Shown: one piece after another, positions 9,286-18,232 of the stretch | Layout of the letters: every line of letters starts with the position of its first letter | Position numbering within the stretch: the first letter of the stretch is position 1 | Assembly: GCF_014161445.1 (NCBI RefSeq) | Contig: NZ_JABBXA010000007.1 | Coordinates: 308,290 to 372,289, forward strand | Direction of reading: 5' to 3' | Length of the DNA stretch: 64,000 nt | Source: Microbispora sp. H13382 | Lineage (GTDB): Bacteria > Actinomycetota > Actinomycetes > Streptosporangiales > Streptosporangiaceae | Program-made: the position numbers and the translations under genes | Notes under the pieces: generated by a model | The model's input: the letters and a program-made list of their open reading frames with translations, nothing else | Told to the model about the DNA's origin: nothing | Database searches by the model: none

Positions 9286-10125
9286 TCAGGGGCGGGGCAT
9301 CGCCATGGCGTTGGGGAAGGGCAGTCCTCCCTCGTCGACGATGCGGGCGGCGAGCGGGCGCAGGAGCCGCGCGAGCCGGGCCGCGCCGGCCTCGCCCAGG
9401 GCGTCCAGCGGCGGCCGCGCGAGGCGTTCGGTGAGGGCCTCGACGGCGTCGCGCTCCCGGCGGCCCCTCTCGGTCATCGCGCCCTCGCGGTCGAGCACGC
9501 CGCGCTCGCGCAGCCGGTCGGCCGCGGCCCGCCACTCCTCCTCGGTCCACCCCCGGTAGGCCCGCTGCTCCGGCGGCACGAGCCCGAGCGCCGACGCGAC
9601 GACGTTGGCCTCGCAGCCGTCCAGTCCAGCGGTGACGAGGGCCGCGACGTGCCCGTCGCCGCGGAACTCGCGCAGCGCGGTGAGCGCGTGCCACAGCGCG
9701 GCGAGCGGCTCGCCGGGCGGCGGCAGGGCGGCGTGCGCCGCGAACAGCACCCTCCCGGCGGCGGGACAGGCCTCCACCGCGGCCCCGGCCAGGCCCGCCG
9801 CCTCCCGCACGTCCGGGTGGTCGGCGAGGCCGCCGAGGAGGCGGCGCAGGCACCGGCCGGCCACCTTCAGCCGCGCCTCGAGCACCTTCTCCGGCGGGCA
9901 GAACCGCCAGGCGTCGGGGATCGCACGGGCGACCATCGCCGGGGCGAAGTTGTAGAACGCGGCGGTGACGACCTGCGGGGAGACCGGGCCGAGCGCGGCC
10001 GACCTGGAGGCGAAATACCCCATCCAGAAGCCCTTGAGCCCCGCGGCGGCGTACGCGTCCTTGGCCTCGGGCGCGAAGTAGACCGGTGCGTGGCAGCACT
10101 CGATCAACCGCCAGATCTCGTCCAT
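9286..10125 (-). CDS. SCO6745/SalK-family protein
   Basis: 279 aa. The start 'IWRLIECCHAPVYFAPEAKDAYAAAGLKGFW' region and the following 'GYFASRSAALGPV' are typical of the actinobacterial SCO6745 family, annotated variously as SalK-like. The protein is helical with a C-terminal segment resembling a winged helix ('GVLDREGAMTERGRRERDAVEALTERL'). No enzymatic residues can be assigned and the biochemical role of the family is not established to my knowledge. It is convergent with the CDF gene, 23 bp away, and stands alone as a transcript. Confidence 0.82.
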   Translation of the reverse strand: MDEIWRLIECCHAPVYFAPEAKDAYAAAGLKGFWMGYFASRSAALGPVSPQVVTAAFYNFAPAMVARAIPDAWRFCPPEKVLEARLKVAGRCLRRLLGGLADHPDVREAAGLAGAAVEACPAAGRVLFAAHAALPPPGEPLAALWHALTALREFRGDGHVAALVTAGLDGCEANVVASALGLVPPEQRAYRGWTEEEWRAAADRLRERGVLDREGAMTERGRRERDAVEALTERLARPPLDALGEAGAARLARLLRPLAARIVDEGGLPFPNAMAMPRP

Positions 10126-10269
10126 GCCCGCCAGGCTAGATCACCCCGTACGGCTGCCGCCGGGACGGGTGGAAGCCGTACGGGCACGCGTCGGCCGCCC
10201 CACCGGGCGCCGGCACCGGCGTGCTTGCCGACGCTCGGCCTGTCGTCGTCGGAGGCGACGGCGCCGAGG

Positions 10270-11040
10270 TCAGAACCAGCCGCGGTGCCGGGCCATGGCG
10301 GCCAGGCCGGCGCGCAGCGCCTGCTCCACCGCGCCGGGGTGGTCGCCGTACCCGACGCGGAAGCGGTTGTAAACGTCGTGGCTGGAGGTGAGGAAGCCGC
10401 CCCGCTTGTCGGCCTCCAGGATCACGTCCATCGAGTGCGGCCCCGCGATGAAGGTCAGCTCCAGCTCGTTGAAGTGGCGCCGCCACTCCGGACCGGCGTG
10501 ATACTCGATCTCCTGGTAGAAGGGCATGGTCGAGCCCCGGAGCGTGCCGCGCTCCAGGTCGGCCCGTTTGAAGTGGAAGCCCATGCGGACCAGTGCCCCC
10601 AGCAGGTGGTCCTGGGCCGGCAGCGGGTTGACGTACAGCGGGTCGAGGTCGCCCTTGTCGAGCGCGCCCGCGAGCGCCAGCTCGGTGGCCACGCCGAGCC
10701 GCATGCCGGGCAGCGGGCGCCCGCCGACCGCGCTGACCGGGGTCTCCCACGGCACCGGGATCGCGAACGGCAGCGCACGGGTCTCCCCCGCGCGCAGGTC
10801 GAACGGTCCCGACACCGGCGCCTTCAGGAAGCTGTAGGTCGCGTGGTATTCCTGGTCCCCGCGCTCGACCTCCACGACGGCGGTGAAGTCCACGGTGATG
10901 TCGTCCACCTTGTGGTCGGACGACCCGCCCCTGAAGCGGACCTCGCCGTACAGGGTCTCCCCCGGGCGCACGTGCGGGTCGCGCAGCACCGTGTCGACCT
11001 CGACGCCGGCCCCGAACGCGGCCATCAGCTTACGGAACAC
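10270..11040 (-). CDS. Spo0M-like sporulation-control protein (arrestin fold)
   Basis: 256 aa, the usual length for Spo0M. The N-terminal 'GAGVEVDTVLRDPHVRPGETLYGEV' and later 'HFKRADLE' and 'QEIEYH' match the SpoOM family, which adopts an arrestin-like beta-sandwich. In Bacillus, Spo0M affects the onset of sporulation; in actinomycetes its role is less defined and probably concerns the envelope or development. There is no signal peptide or membrane segment, so it is cytosolic or peripheral. It follows a membrane protein gene on the same strand with a 69-bp gap. Confidence 0.9.
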   Translation of the reverse strand: MFRKLMAAFGAGVEVDTVLRDPHVRPGETLYGEVRFRGGSSDHKVDDITVDFTAVVEVERGDQEYHATYSFLKAPVSGPFDLRAGETRALPFAIPVPWETPVSAVGGRPLPGMRLGVATELALAGALDKGDLDPLYVNPLPAQDHLLGALVRMGFHFKRADLERGTLRGSTMPFYQEIEYHAGPEWRRHFNELELTFIAGPHSMDVILEADKRGGFLTSSHDVYNRFRVGYGDHPGAVEQALRAGLAAMARHRGWF

Positions 11041-11109
11041 CGATCACTCCCTTGGTCGCGGACCGTTCACCGCTGCCAACGACCCGTTCCGCCGCCCGGT
11101 TCCCGCCCC

Positions 11110-11991
11110 TCACGAGGCGAGCAGGTCGAAGAGGAAACCGACGGCGAACATGGCGAAGGCGAGCCAGCGCAGCAGATGGAACGGGCGCGTCCGGTCTATC
11201 CCGAAGGCGACGGGCCGCAGCAGGCTCCGGTGGACCCACCAGCGCAGGGCCGACCGCGCGTCCCCCGGAGTGACCGCGAGCAGGAGTCCCAGCGCGGCCA
11301 CGACGCCGAGCGCGACCAGCCGGAAGGCCGAGGCGGACGACTGGACCGACACCGCCAGCCAGATCAGCGCGGCGGCGCCGGCGAGGAGAGAGACGACCTG
11401 GATCGCCACGGTCTGTTCGGCCGCCCTCCCGGCCCGGCCCAGCAGGGTTCGCTCACGCTTGGGCAGGAGCCGGCCGAGGAAGTCGTCGATCCGGCCGAGC
11501 ACGTGATCGTACTGCTCCGGGCAGGGCTCCGCGTGGTCGTGGCGGCATCCGTGCGCCCCGGGAAGCTCGGCGATCACCTCGGTCCAGAAGGCGACCAGTT
11601 TCGCGTGATCGACGCCCTCCGGAGCACGCGCGGGAGGCTTCTTGTGGATCCCCCTCACCGGTTTGACCGCCGGTCTGCCCCCGGACGTCACCGTGTAGAA
11701 GAAGCCGTCGTACAGCTCCTTCCGCATTTTGGCGTAGCGCTGGACCCTCGCCTCGATCCTGCCCCTGCGCGTCACCCGCTCGTATCGCCGTTCCTGGCGC
11801 CCGAGCCAGCGGACGAGCCGGTCGAGGCCGATGAGGTCGAACACGGCCACCAGTCCCGCCGCGAACTGCACGATCTTGCCCAGGCGTCCCCACCACAGCA
11901 TCGTGTGGCCCCACAGCACGAGGCCGGACGTGGACCGTCCGTCCAGCCAGACGGACACCACGTCGGGCAGGCCGACGTCGAAGGCCGCCAT
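11110..11991 (-). CDS. Multi-pass membrane protein of unknown function
   Basis: 293 aa. I chose the ATG at 11991 because GGAGGAGAC lies just upstream; the open frame itself runs further. Hydrophobic segments occur near residues 25-50, 185-205, 212-232 and at the C-terminus ('LLRWLAFAMFAVGFLFDLLA'). Between the first and second lies a ~120-residue basic/acidic soluble part with 'GCRHDHAEPCPEQYDHV', a His/Cys cluster that could bind metal. No family is recognised. It is divergent from a YCII gene across a 141-bp gap and may share an operon with the Spo0M gene. Confidence 0.75.
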   Translation of the reverse strand: MAAFDVGLPDVVSVWLDGRSTSGLVLWGHTMLWWGRLGKIVQFAAGLVAVFDLIGLDRLVRWLGRQERRYERVTRRGRIEARVQRYAKMRKELYDGFFYTVTSGGRPAVKPVRGIHKKPPARAPEGVDHAKLVAFWTEVIAELPGAHGCRHDHAEPCPEQYDHVLGRIDDFLGRLLPKRERTLLGRAGRAAEQTVAIQVVSLLAGAAALIWLAVSVQSSASAFRLVALGVVAALGLLLAVTPGDARSALRWWVHRSLLRPVAFGIDRTRPFHLLRWLAFAMFAVGFLFDLLAS

Positions 11992-12132
11992 CGATGTCTC
12001 CTCCTGAGTCGGCGAGCACGCGTCGAACAATCGGGTGAACGCTCGCCACGCCGGACGAGTGCCTGCGGTGTCCTTTCCGGGCCGTCCCATTCGTCGTACG
12101 GACATGATGGGATACGGGCCCGAGGAGGACGG

Positions 12133-12456
12133 ATGAAATACGTGCTGCTCATCTGCGGCGACGAGTCGGCGGCCGAGCACGCCTACGACGGGTGCGGCGG
12201 ATGGTCCGAGACGATGGCGGAGCGCGGCGTGCTCCGGGGAGGCGCCGGGCTGCGCCCGCCGGGTGACGCCACCACGTTGCGCGTGCGCGAGGGCGAGGTG
12301 CTGCTGTCGGACGGGCCGTTCGCCGAGACCAAGGAGCAGCTCGGCGGGTTCTGCCTGATCGAGTGCGCCGACCTGGACGAGGCCATCGAGATCGCCGCCG
12401 CCCATCCCGCCGCGGCGTACGGCACGATCGAGATCCGGCCGCTCACAGACCTGTGA
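12133..12456 (+). CDS. YCII/DGPF-domain protein, partner of the adjacent ECF42 sigma factor
   Basis: 107 aa, a single YCII domain. It starts 'MKYVLLICGDE' and holds the signature 'LSDGPFAETKEQLGGF', the DGPF motif. The family has a ferredoxin-like fold; enzymatic activity is unproven for most members. GAGGACGG precedes the ATG. Its stop overlaps the GTG start of the sigma factor (GTGA), which is the standard arrangement of ECF42 modules, in which DGPF proteins are the conserved partner and presumed target. Confidence 0.92.
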   Translation: MKYVLLICGDESAAEHAYDGCGGWSETMAERGVLRGGAGLRPPGDATTLRVREGEVLLSDGPFAETKEQLGGFCLIECADLDEAIEIAAAHPAAAYGTIEIRPLTDL

Positions 12457-13700
12457 CGCCGCCGGTCGAGGCCGCCGTCGACCGGGCCTTCCGGGAGGAG
12501 TGGGGGCAGGTCGTGGCCACCCTCATCCGCTGGACCGGCGACTGGGACCTGGCCGAGGAGTGCGCGCAGGACGCCTTCGCCCAGGCCCTGCGCACCTGGC
12601 GGCGCGACGGCGTGCCGCGCCGCCCCGGCGCGTGGCTGACCACCGCCGCGCGCAACCGGGCCGTGGACCGGCTGCGCCGCGAGGCCACCGGCGCGGCCAA
12701 GCTACGGGAGGCGGCGGACATGCTCGCGGCCCAGGACGGCGACGCCGCCGACGAGCCGGGCGTGCCGGACGACCGGCTCCGGCTGATCTTCACCTGCTGC
12801 CATCCGGCGCTCGCGCTGGAGGCCAGGGTGGCGCTGACCCTGCGCACCCTCGCCGGGCTCACCACGGCCGAGATCGCGCGGGCGTTCCTGGTCGGCGAGC
12901 AGGCGATGGCAAAGCGGCTGGCCCGGGCCAAGCAGAAGATCCGGCACGCGGCCATCCCGTACCGCGTGCCGCCTGCGCACCTGCTGCCGGAGCGCCTCCC
13001 GGCGGTGCTCGCGGTGCTGTATCTGCTGTTCAACGAGGGCTACTCCGCGACGGCCGGCGCCGGTCTCGTACGGCACGACCTCGCGTCCGAGGCGATCCGG
13101 CTGGCCCGGGTGCTGGTGCGGCTGATGCCGGACGAACCCGAGGCGGCGGGCCTGCTCGCGCTGATGCTGATGCACCACGCGCGCCGCGCCGCGCGGCTGG
13201 ACGAGGCCGGCGACCTGGTGGTGCTGGAGGACCAGGACCGCGGCCGGTGGGACGCCGGTCAGATCGCCGAGGGCGTGGCTCTGCTGGACGGCGCGCTGGG
13301 GCGCGGGCGGCCCGGCCCGTACCAGGTGCAGGCCGCCATCGCCGCCTGCCACTCCACCGCCGCCCGCCCCGAGGACACCGACTGGGCGCAGATCGCCGTC
13401 CTGTACGGGCTGCTCGCGCGGCTGGTCCCGTCGCCCGTCGTCGAGCTGAACCGCGCGGTGGCGGTCGGCATGGCGCACGGCCCTGCCGCGGGCCTGGCCC
13501 TGGTCGACGCCCTGCGGGAGACACTGCGGGAGTCGGGCGCCCTGGCCGGCTACCACCTGCTGCCCGCCGCCCGCGCCGACCTGCTGCGCCGCCTGGGCCG
13601 TACGGCCGAGGCGGCGCAGGCCTACCGGGAGGCGGCCGGCCTGGCGGCCACCGACGCCGAGCGCCGCTATCTCGCCCGCCGCCTCGCCGCCCTCGAATAG
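12453..13700 (+). CDS. ECF42-type RNA polymerase sigma factor with long C-terminal extension
   Basis: 415 aa. Sigma region 2 is at residues ~10-75 ('DWDLAEECAQDAFAQALRTW') and region 4 around 130-185 ('LAGLTTAEIARAFLVGEQAM'). A ~220-residue TPR-like C-terminal extension follows, with the family-typical 'YLLFNEGYSAT' and 'NRAVAVGMAHGPAAGL'. ECF42 factors lack an anti-sigma factor and are thought to be controlled through this extension. The GTG start overlaps the upstream YCII gene by 4 nt. The open frame begins 90 nt earlier, but that part is a shadow of YCII. Confidence 0.93.
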   Translation: MTPPVEAAVDRAFREEWGQVVATLIRWTGDWDLAEECAQDAFAQALRTWRRDGVPRRPGAWLTTAARNRAVDRLRREATGAAKLREAADMLAAQDGDAADEPGVPDDRLRLIFTCCHPALALEARVALTLRTLAGLTTAEIARAFLVGEQAMAKRLARAKQKIRHAAIPYRVPPAHLLPERLPAVLAVLYLLFNEGYSATAGAGLVRHDLASEAIRLARVLVRLMPDEPEAAGLLALMLMHHARRAARLDEAGDLVVLEDQDRGRWDAGQIAEGVALLDGALGRGRPGPYQVQAAIAACHSTAARPEDTDWAQIAVLYGLLARLVPSPVVELNRAVAVGMAHGPAAGLALVDALRETLRESGALAGYHLLPAARADLLRRLGRTAEAAQAYREAAGLAATDAERRYLARRLAALE

Positions 13701-13770
13701 GTGTCCGTACGGGCCGTGCCCGTTCGTCGGAAGGACGAACACGTACGGCACGGACGGAAGGCGACGACCG

Positions 13771-14403
13771 ATGGATACGGATGTACGACGGCAGATAGCG
13801 GCGGAACGCCGCGAACTGGCGGACCTGCTGGGCGAGTTGCCGCCGCAGTCGTGGGACGCGCCGTCGCTGTGCGCGGGATGGCGGGTGCGGGAGGTGGTCG
13901 CGCATATGACGTCGCCCTACCGGCGCTCCGGGCTGAGCGTGCTGGCCGGTCTCGTCAGGGCCCGGGGGAACTTCGACCGGCTGGCCGACCGGCTCGCGCG
14001 CGGGGACGCGGCTGCGTTCGGCCCCCGGGAGCTGACCGCGTGCCTGCGGGACAACGCCGAACATCCCTGGCGGCCTCCGGGCGGCGGCTACGCGGGCGCG
14101 CTGTCCCACGACGTGATCCACGGCATGGACATCACCGTGGCGCTGGGGATCGACCGGCGGATCCCCGCCGACCGGCTGCGCGTCCTGCTCGACCACGGGA
14201 TGTCACCCCGGAGCCTCAGGTATTTCGGCGTCGAACTGGACGGCGTCGAACTGCGCGCCGACGACGTCGACTGGTCGCTCGGGACGGGCACCCCGTTGTC
14301 CGGCGCCGCGCAGGACCTGGTGCTGGTGCTGTGCGGCCGCCGGCTGCCGGAGGGCCGGCTGCGCGGCGAGCCCGCAGCACGCTTCACCCGCTCCGTCCGC
14401 TGA
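13771..14403 (+). CDS. Maleylpyruvate isomerase N-terminal (DinB-like, mycothiol-type) domain protein
   Basis: 210 aa. 'PPQSWDAPSLCAGWRVREVVAHM' is the signature of the MDMPI_N/TIGR03083 family, actinobacterial DinB-fold proteins, some of which are mycothiol-dependent enzymes. The metal-ligand His positions are visible as 'VVAHM' near residue 45 and 'LSHDVIHGMDI' near 112-118. The C-terminal ~80 residues are a small alpha/beta domain seen in this family. GGAAGG precedes the ATG. It follows the ECF42 gene by 70 bp on the same strand and may be read with it. Substrate is unknown. Confidence 0.85.
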   Translation: MDTDVRRQIAAERRELADLLGELPPQSWDAPSLCAGWRVREVVAHMTSPYRRSGLSVLAGLVRARGNFDRLADRLARGDAAAFGPRELTACLRDNAEHPWRPPGGGYAGALSHDVIHGMDITVALGIDRRIPADRLRVLLDHGMSPRSLRYFGVELDGVELRADDVDWSLGTGTPLSGAAQDLVLVLCGRRLPEGRLRGEPAARFTRSVR

Positions 14404-14560
14404 ACGCGCCGCTTCGGCCGCTGGTCGCAGAGCCGGGGAGGTCTGTGCCCTTTCGGGCGTCGTGCGCGTTAACGTGCTCGGGATCACGGACCTCTCCGGT
14501 CGGAGCGACGAGGCTCCCGGCGAGGTCTCCTCCGCTCTGAGCACTCCTGGAGGCCCTTAC

Positions 14561-15844
14561 ATGCCGCCCCGCTCCGGTTTCGATCCCGACCCGCTGATCA
14601 GGAAGCACCGCACCGCCGGCGCCACGCTCACCGTGACCGCGGACGGAGCGCCGCTCGCCGGCCGGGAGGTCGTCGTCGCGCAGCGCCGGCACAAGTTCCT
14701 GTTCGGCTGCATCGGGTTCGACTTCATCCCGCTGGCCAACGGCGAGATCTCGGCGGGCACCGGCGGGCGGCCGTCGCTGGGCGAGTCCCCCGCGGCCGGG
14801 TCCCAGCAGGTCGCCGACCTGTGGTTCGACCTGTTCAACTTCGCCACGCTGCCCTTCTACTGGGGGCAGTTCGAGCCGGTCCGTGGCCGTCCGGACACCG
14901 AGCGGCTGCTCACCACGGCGCGGTGGTTCGCCGACCGGGGCGTCCCGGTCAAGGGGCACCCGCTCGCCTGGCACACCGTGACCGCCGACTGGCTGATGGA
15001 CCTGTCGAACGCCGAGATCGCCAAGGCCCAGGTGGACCGGATCCGGCGTGACATGACCGACTTCGCCGGCGTCATCGACATGTGGGACGTCATCAACGAG
15101 GTCGTCATCATGCCGATCTTCGACAAGTACGACAACGGGATCACCCGGATCTGCCGGGAGATCGGCCGGATCCCGATGGTCCGGATGGTCTTCGACGCGG
15201 CCCGTGAGGCGAACCCGCACGCCACTCTGCTGCTCAACGACTTCGACATGTCCGCGGCGTACGAGTGCCTGATCGAGGGCGTGCTGGAGGCGGGCATCAA
15301 GATCGACGTACTCGGCCTGCAGAGCCACATGCACCAGGGCTACTGGGGCGAGGAGAAGACGCTCGCCACGATCGACCGCTTCGCGCGGTACGGCCTGCCC
15401 ATCCACTTCACCGAGACGACCATCGTCTCCGGCCACATCATGCCGGAGGAGATCGTCGACCTGAACGACTACCAGATCCCCGAGTGGCCGAGCACGCCCG
15501 AGGGCGAGGCCCGCCAGGCCGACGAGGTCGTGCGCCACTACAAGACCCTGCTGTCCCACCCGGCCGTGGAGGCGACGACCTACTGGGGCCTGTCGGACGG
15601 CGGCTGGCTGGGGGCGCCGGGCGGCTTCGTCCGCGTCGACGGCACTCCCAAGCCGTCGTACGACGCGCTGCGCTCGCTCGTCAAGGACGAGTGGTGGCTG
15701 CCGCCCACGACGATGATGACCGACGACGACGGCCGTGTCCGCTTCGACGGCTTCCTCGGCGAGTACGAGGTCAGCGCGGGCGGCCGGACGGTCACGTTCG
15801 CCCTGGACGAGCCCGGAGACGCCGAGGTGGCCGTGTCCCTCTGA
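14561..15844 (+). CDS. GH10 family glycoside hydrolase (endo-1,4-beta-xylanase type), no signal peptide
   Basis: 427 aa. The GH10 barrel shows 'KGHPLAWH' near 131-138, the acid/base Glu180 in 'WDVINE' and the nucleophile Glu285 in 'PIHFTET'. 'LNDFDM' and 'GLQSHMH' also fit. Residues 1-50 form a short beta-type module ('ATLTVTADGAPLAGREVVVAQ'), and a similar beta module ends the protein. The ATG at 14561 has GGAGG upstream and gives no signal peptide, so the enzyme is likely cytoplasmic and acts on imported oligosaccharides. The frame extends upstream to 14462, but that part lacks a better start. Confidence 0.92.
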   Translation: MPPRSGFDPDPLIRKHRTAGATLTVTADGAPLAGREVVVAQRRHKFLFGCIGFDFIPLANGEISAGTGGRPSLGESPAAGSQQVADLWFDLFNFATLPFYWGQFEPVRGRPDTERLLTTARWFADRGVPVKGHPLAWHTVTADWLMDLSNAEIAKAQVDRIRRDMTDFAGVIDMWDVINEVVIMPIFDKYDNGITRICREIGRIPMVRMVFDAAREANPHATLLLNDFDMSAAYECLIEGVLEAGIKIDVLGLQSHMHQGYWGEEKTLATIDRFARYGLPIHFTETTIVSGHIMPEEIVDLNDYQIPEWPSTPEGEARQADEVVRHYKTLLSHPAVEATTYWGLSDGGWLGAPGGFVRVDGTPKPSYDALRSLVKDEWWLPPTTMMTDDDGRVRFDGFLGEYEVSAGGRTVTFALDEPGDAEVAVSL

Positions 15845-15902
15845 GTCCCTCTGACTTTCGCCCCCGGCCGCGGGAGATTTTTCGAGATTTCCTCGTGGAG
15901 GA

Positions 15903-15908
15903 TGTCGA
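15903..15908 (+). promoter_or_regulatory. TGTCGA, possible -35 element of an ECF42 promoter
   Basis: The hexamer sits 71 bp upstream of the second YCII start. It matches the TGTCGA -35 motif reported for ECF42-dependent YCII promoters. A clear -10 partner is not obvious, so this is tentative. Confidence 0.35.
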
Positions 15909-15978
15909 GAATCGGGGAGCCGGCTTCTACCCAGGGGTGAGCGCGCCCACGAGGGGCGGGCGGCAGGAGGAGCGAGAC

Positions 15979-16377
15979 ATGAAGTACATGCTGCTGATGC
16001 AGTTCGGCCCGCAGAGCGGCATCGCCTCGATGGACACCTGGACGCCGGAGGACGTCAAGGCGCACATCGAGTTCATGCACGACGTCAACCGCGGGCTCGT
16101 CGAGGCCGGCGAGTTCGTCGACGCGCAGGGGCTGGCGATGCCCGACCAGGCGCGGATCGTGCGGGCCGGAGAGGGCGGCGTCCCCGTCGTCACCGACGGC
16201 CCGTTCCCCGAGACCAAGGAGTTCCTGGTCGGCTACTGGATCATCGACTGCGAGGGTCCGGAGCGGGCGTACGAGCTGGCGGGCCACATCTCGGCCGCGC
16301 CCGGCCTGAACGGCGAGCCGCTCAGGATGCCGATCGAGGTGCGGCAGGTGATGGCGGCCCCTCCGCAGGAACTGTGA
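15979..16377 (+). CDS. YCII/DGPF-domain protein, partner of the second ECF42 sigma factor
   Basis: 132 aa. 'MKYMLLMQFGPQSG' at the start and 'VTDGPFPETKEFLVGYW' carry the YCII and DGPF motifs. It is 25 residues longer than the copy at 12133, with extra sequence before the DGPF motif. AGGAGGAGCGAG lies just upstream of the ATG. The stop overlaps the GTG of the following sigma factor (GTGA). It is presumably both the conserved partner and the regulatory target of that factor. Confidence 0.93.
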   Translation: MKYMLLMQFGPQSGIASMDTWTPEDVKAHIEFMHDVNRGLVEAGEFVDAQGLAMPDQARIVRAGEGGVPVVTDGPFPETKEFLVGYWIIDCEGPERAYELAGHISAAPGLNGEPLRMPIEVRQVMAAPPQEL

Positions 16378-17636
16378 CCGCCGCCCACCCACCCGTCGGC
16401 GACCTGCTGCGCCCGCTGGCGCCGCAGGTCGCCGGCGTGCTCACCCGCAGGTTCGGCGACTTCGACGCGGCCGAGGACGCGGTCCAGGAGGCGATGCTCG
16501 ACGCCCTCGCCCAGTGGCCCGCCGAGGGCGTGCCGGACAACCCGAAGGGCTGGCTCGTCCAGGTCGCGTACCGGCGGATGATCGAGCAGGTGCGGGGCGA
16601 GCAGGCGCGCCGCCGCCGCGAGGAACTCGTGGCCGCGCGGTCGCCCGCCGACCACTGGACCTCCCCGGCCACCGACCGGGCGCCCGGGACGGACGGGGAC
16701 GACACGCTCGTCATGTTGTTCCTGGGCTGCCACCCCGCGCTGACGCCCGCGTCCGCCATCGCCCTGACCCTGCGCGCCGTCGGCGGGCTGACCACGGCCG
16801 AGATCGGCAGGGCCTTCATGGTGCCCGAGGCGACGATGGCGCAGCGGATCAGCCGGGCCAAGCAGCGCATCAGGGCGTCGCGCGTGCCGTTCCGGATGCC
16901 GGAGCCGGAGGAACGCGCCGAGCGGCTCGCCGCCGTGCTGCACGTGCTCTACCTGATCTTCAACGAGGGGTACGCCTCCAGCGGCGGCCCGGGTCTGCAC
17001 CGCGTCGAGCTGTCCCGCGAGGCGATCCGGCTGGCCAGGACGCTGCATCGCCTGCTGCGAGGTCAGCCGCACGGTGAGTGCGAGGCGGCCGGGCTGCTCG
17101 CGCTGATGCTGCTGACCGACGCGAGGCGGCCCGCCAGGACCGGTCCGGGCGGTGTCCCCGTTCCCCTCGCGGAGCAGGACCGGAGCCTGTGGGACCGCGA
17201 GGCGATCGCCGAGGGCGTCGCGCTGCTCACCACCGCCCTGCGCCGGGGCGCCGCCGGGCCGTACCAGATCCAGGCGGCGATCGCCGCCGTGCACGACGAG
17301 GCGGCGACGGCCGAGGAGACCGACTGGCCGCAGATCCTCGCGTTGTACGGCCTGCTCGAGCGCATGTCGCCCAACCCGATGGTCTCCCTCAACCGCGCCG
17401 TCGCCGCCGCCATGGTGCACGGCCCCGCCGCGGGGCTGGCCCTGCTCGAACCGCTGGCGGACGGCCCGCTGGCGGGTCACCACCGTCTGCACGCGGCGCG
17501 CGCCCACCTGCTGGAGATGACCGGTGACCACCGGGCGGCCGTCGAGGACTACCGTGCGGCGGCGAGCCGTACGGCCAGCGTTCCCGAGCGCGACCACCTC
17601 ATCATGCGCGCCGCCCGCCTCACCGCCTCCCTGTGA
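16374..17636 (+). CDS. ECF42-type RNA polymerase sigma factor (second copy)
   Basis: 420 aa. Region 2 holds 'FDAAEDAVQEAMLDALAQW' and region 4 'VGGLTTAEIGRAFMVPEATM'. The long C-terminal extension has the same landmarks as the first copy ('YLIFNEGYASS', 'NRAVAAAMVHGPAAGL'), but overall the two proteins differ in many positions, so this is an old paralogue and not a recent duplication. The GTG start overlaps the upstream YCII stop by 4 nt. No anti-sigma factor lies beside it. Confidence 0.94.
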   Translation: MTAAHPPVGDLLRPLAPQVAGVLTRRFGDFDAAEDAVQEAMLDALAQWPAEGVPDNPKGWLVQVAYRRMIEQVRGEQARRRREELVAARSPADHWTSPATDRAPGTDGDDTLVMLFLGCHPALTPASAIALTLRAVGGLTTAEIGRAFMVPEATMAQRISRAKQRIRASRVPFRMPEPEERAERLAAVLHVLYLIFNEGYASSGGPGLHRVELSREAIRLARTLHRLLRGQPHGECEAAGLLALMLLTDARRPARTGPGGVPVPLAEQDRSLWDREAIAEGVALLTTALRRGAAGPYQIQAAIAAVHDEAATAEETDWPQILALYGLLERMSPNPMVSLNRAVAAAMVHGPAAGLALLEPLADGPLAGHHRLHAARAHLLEMTGDHRAAVEDYRAAASRTASVPERDHLIMRAARLTASL

Positions 17637-17693
17637 GCGGTCTCACCGTGGTGCTGCTCGGTCTCTCCGCCACTCGGCTGGTCCTGCCCGGCG

Positions 17694-18170
17694 TCAGGGG
17701 CGGCGGGAAGCCGATCCGGGCGCCAGGCGGCGGGCAAGGAACTCGAGCGCCGCGACGACCTCGGCGACCTGCGCCGGATCATCGGTGCCCAGAGCCGCCG
17801 CGAGGGGCTCTTCGACACCGGCCGCCCGCACGGCCTCCACCCGCGCGGAGTGCCCGGGCGCCTGCCTGATCACGACCCGGCGCCGGTCGGCCGGATCGGG
17901 GGCCGTGACGACCGCCCCGGCCTCCTTCAGCCGGGCGACGGCCCCCGACACGGCGCTCTGCGGCAGGCCCGTCCGCGACGCGATCTCCCCCACGGAGGTC
18001 TCCGGGTGCGCGCGCAGGTCGGCGACGACCACCAGCACCGTCCGGGCACTGGCGGCCTGCGTCGTTCTCGACGCGGCGATGTCCTCGACCGGCATGGCCT
18101 CTTCGCCGATCTTCATGAGGGTCCTGCCGAGCAGGAAGAGGTCGACTCCGTTCACCACACCAGAATACAT
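17694..18170 (-). CDS. MarR-family transcriptional regulator
   Basis: 158 aa. The winged helix is clear: 'TSVGEIASRTGLPQSAVSGAVARLKEAGAV' followed by the wing 'DPADRRRVVIR'. This is the normal MarR size, and such repressors bind short palindromes as dimers. It is divergent from an alpha/beta hydrolase gene, with a perfect 12-bp palindrome next to its start, so it probably represses itself and that hydrolase. The ligand is unknown. Confidence 0.9.
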   Translation of the reverse strand: MYSGVVNGVDLFLLGRTLMKIGEEAMPVEDIAASRTTQAASARTVLVVVADLRAHPETSVGEIASRTGLPQSAVSGAVARLKEAGAVVTAPDPADRRRVVIRQAPGHSARVEAVRAAGVEEPLAAALGTDDPAQVAEVVAALEFLARRLAPGSASRRP

Positions 18171-18175
18171 CAGGC

Positions 18176-18187
18176 TTGATGCATCAA
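18176..18187. promoter_or_regulatory. TTGATGCATCAA palindrome, probable MarR operator
   Basis: A perfect 12-bp palindrome lies 5 bp upstream of the marR start codon, inside the 62-bp gap between the divergent MarR and hydrolase genes. Its size and position fit an operator that would block both promoters. Confidence 0.7.
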
Positions 18188-18232
18188 ACCCGATGGAATA
18201 TTGTCCGGATCACCCGAGTGAGAGGACGACCC

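Noticed and set aside
8350..12456. Plus-strand open frame of 1368 codons
   Set aside because: It runs antisense to or out of frame with the CDF, SCO6745, Spo0M and membrane protein genes and reads as Arg/Pro/Gly-rich filler. Only its last 107 codons (YCII) are real.
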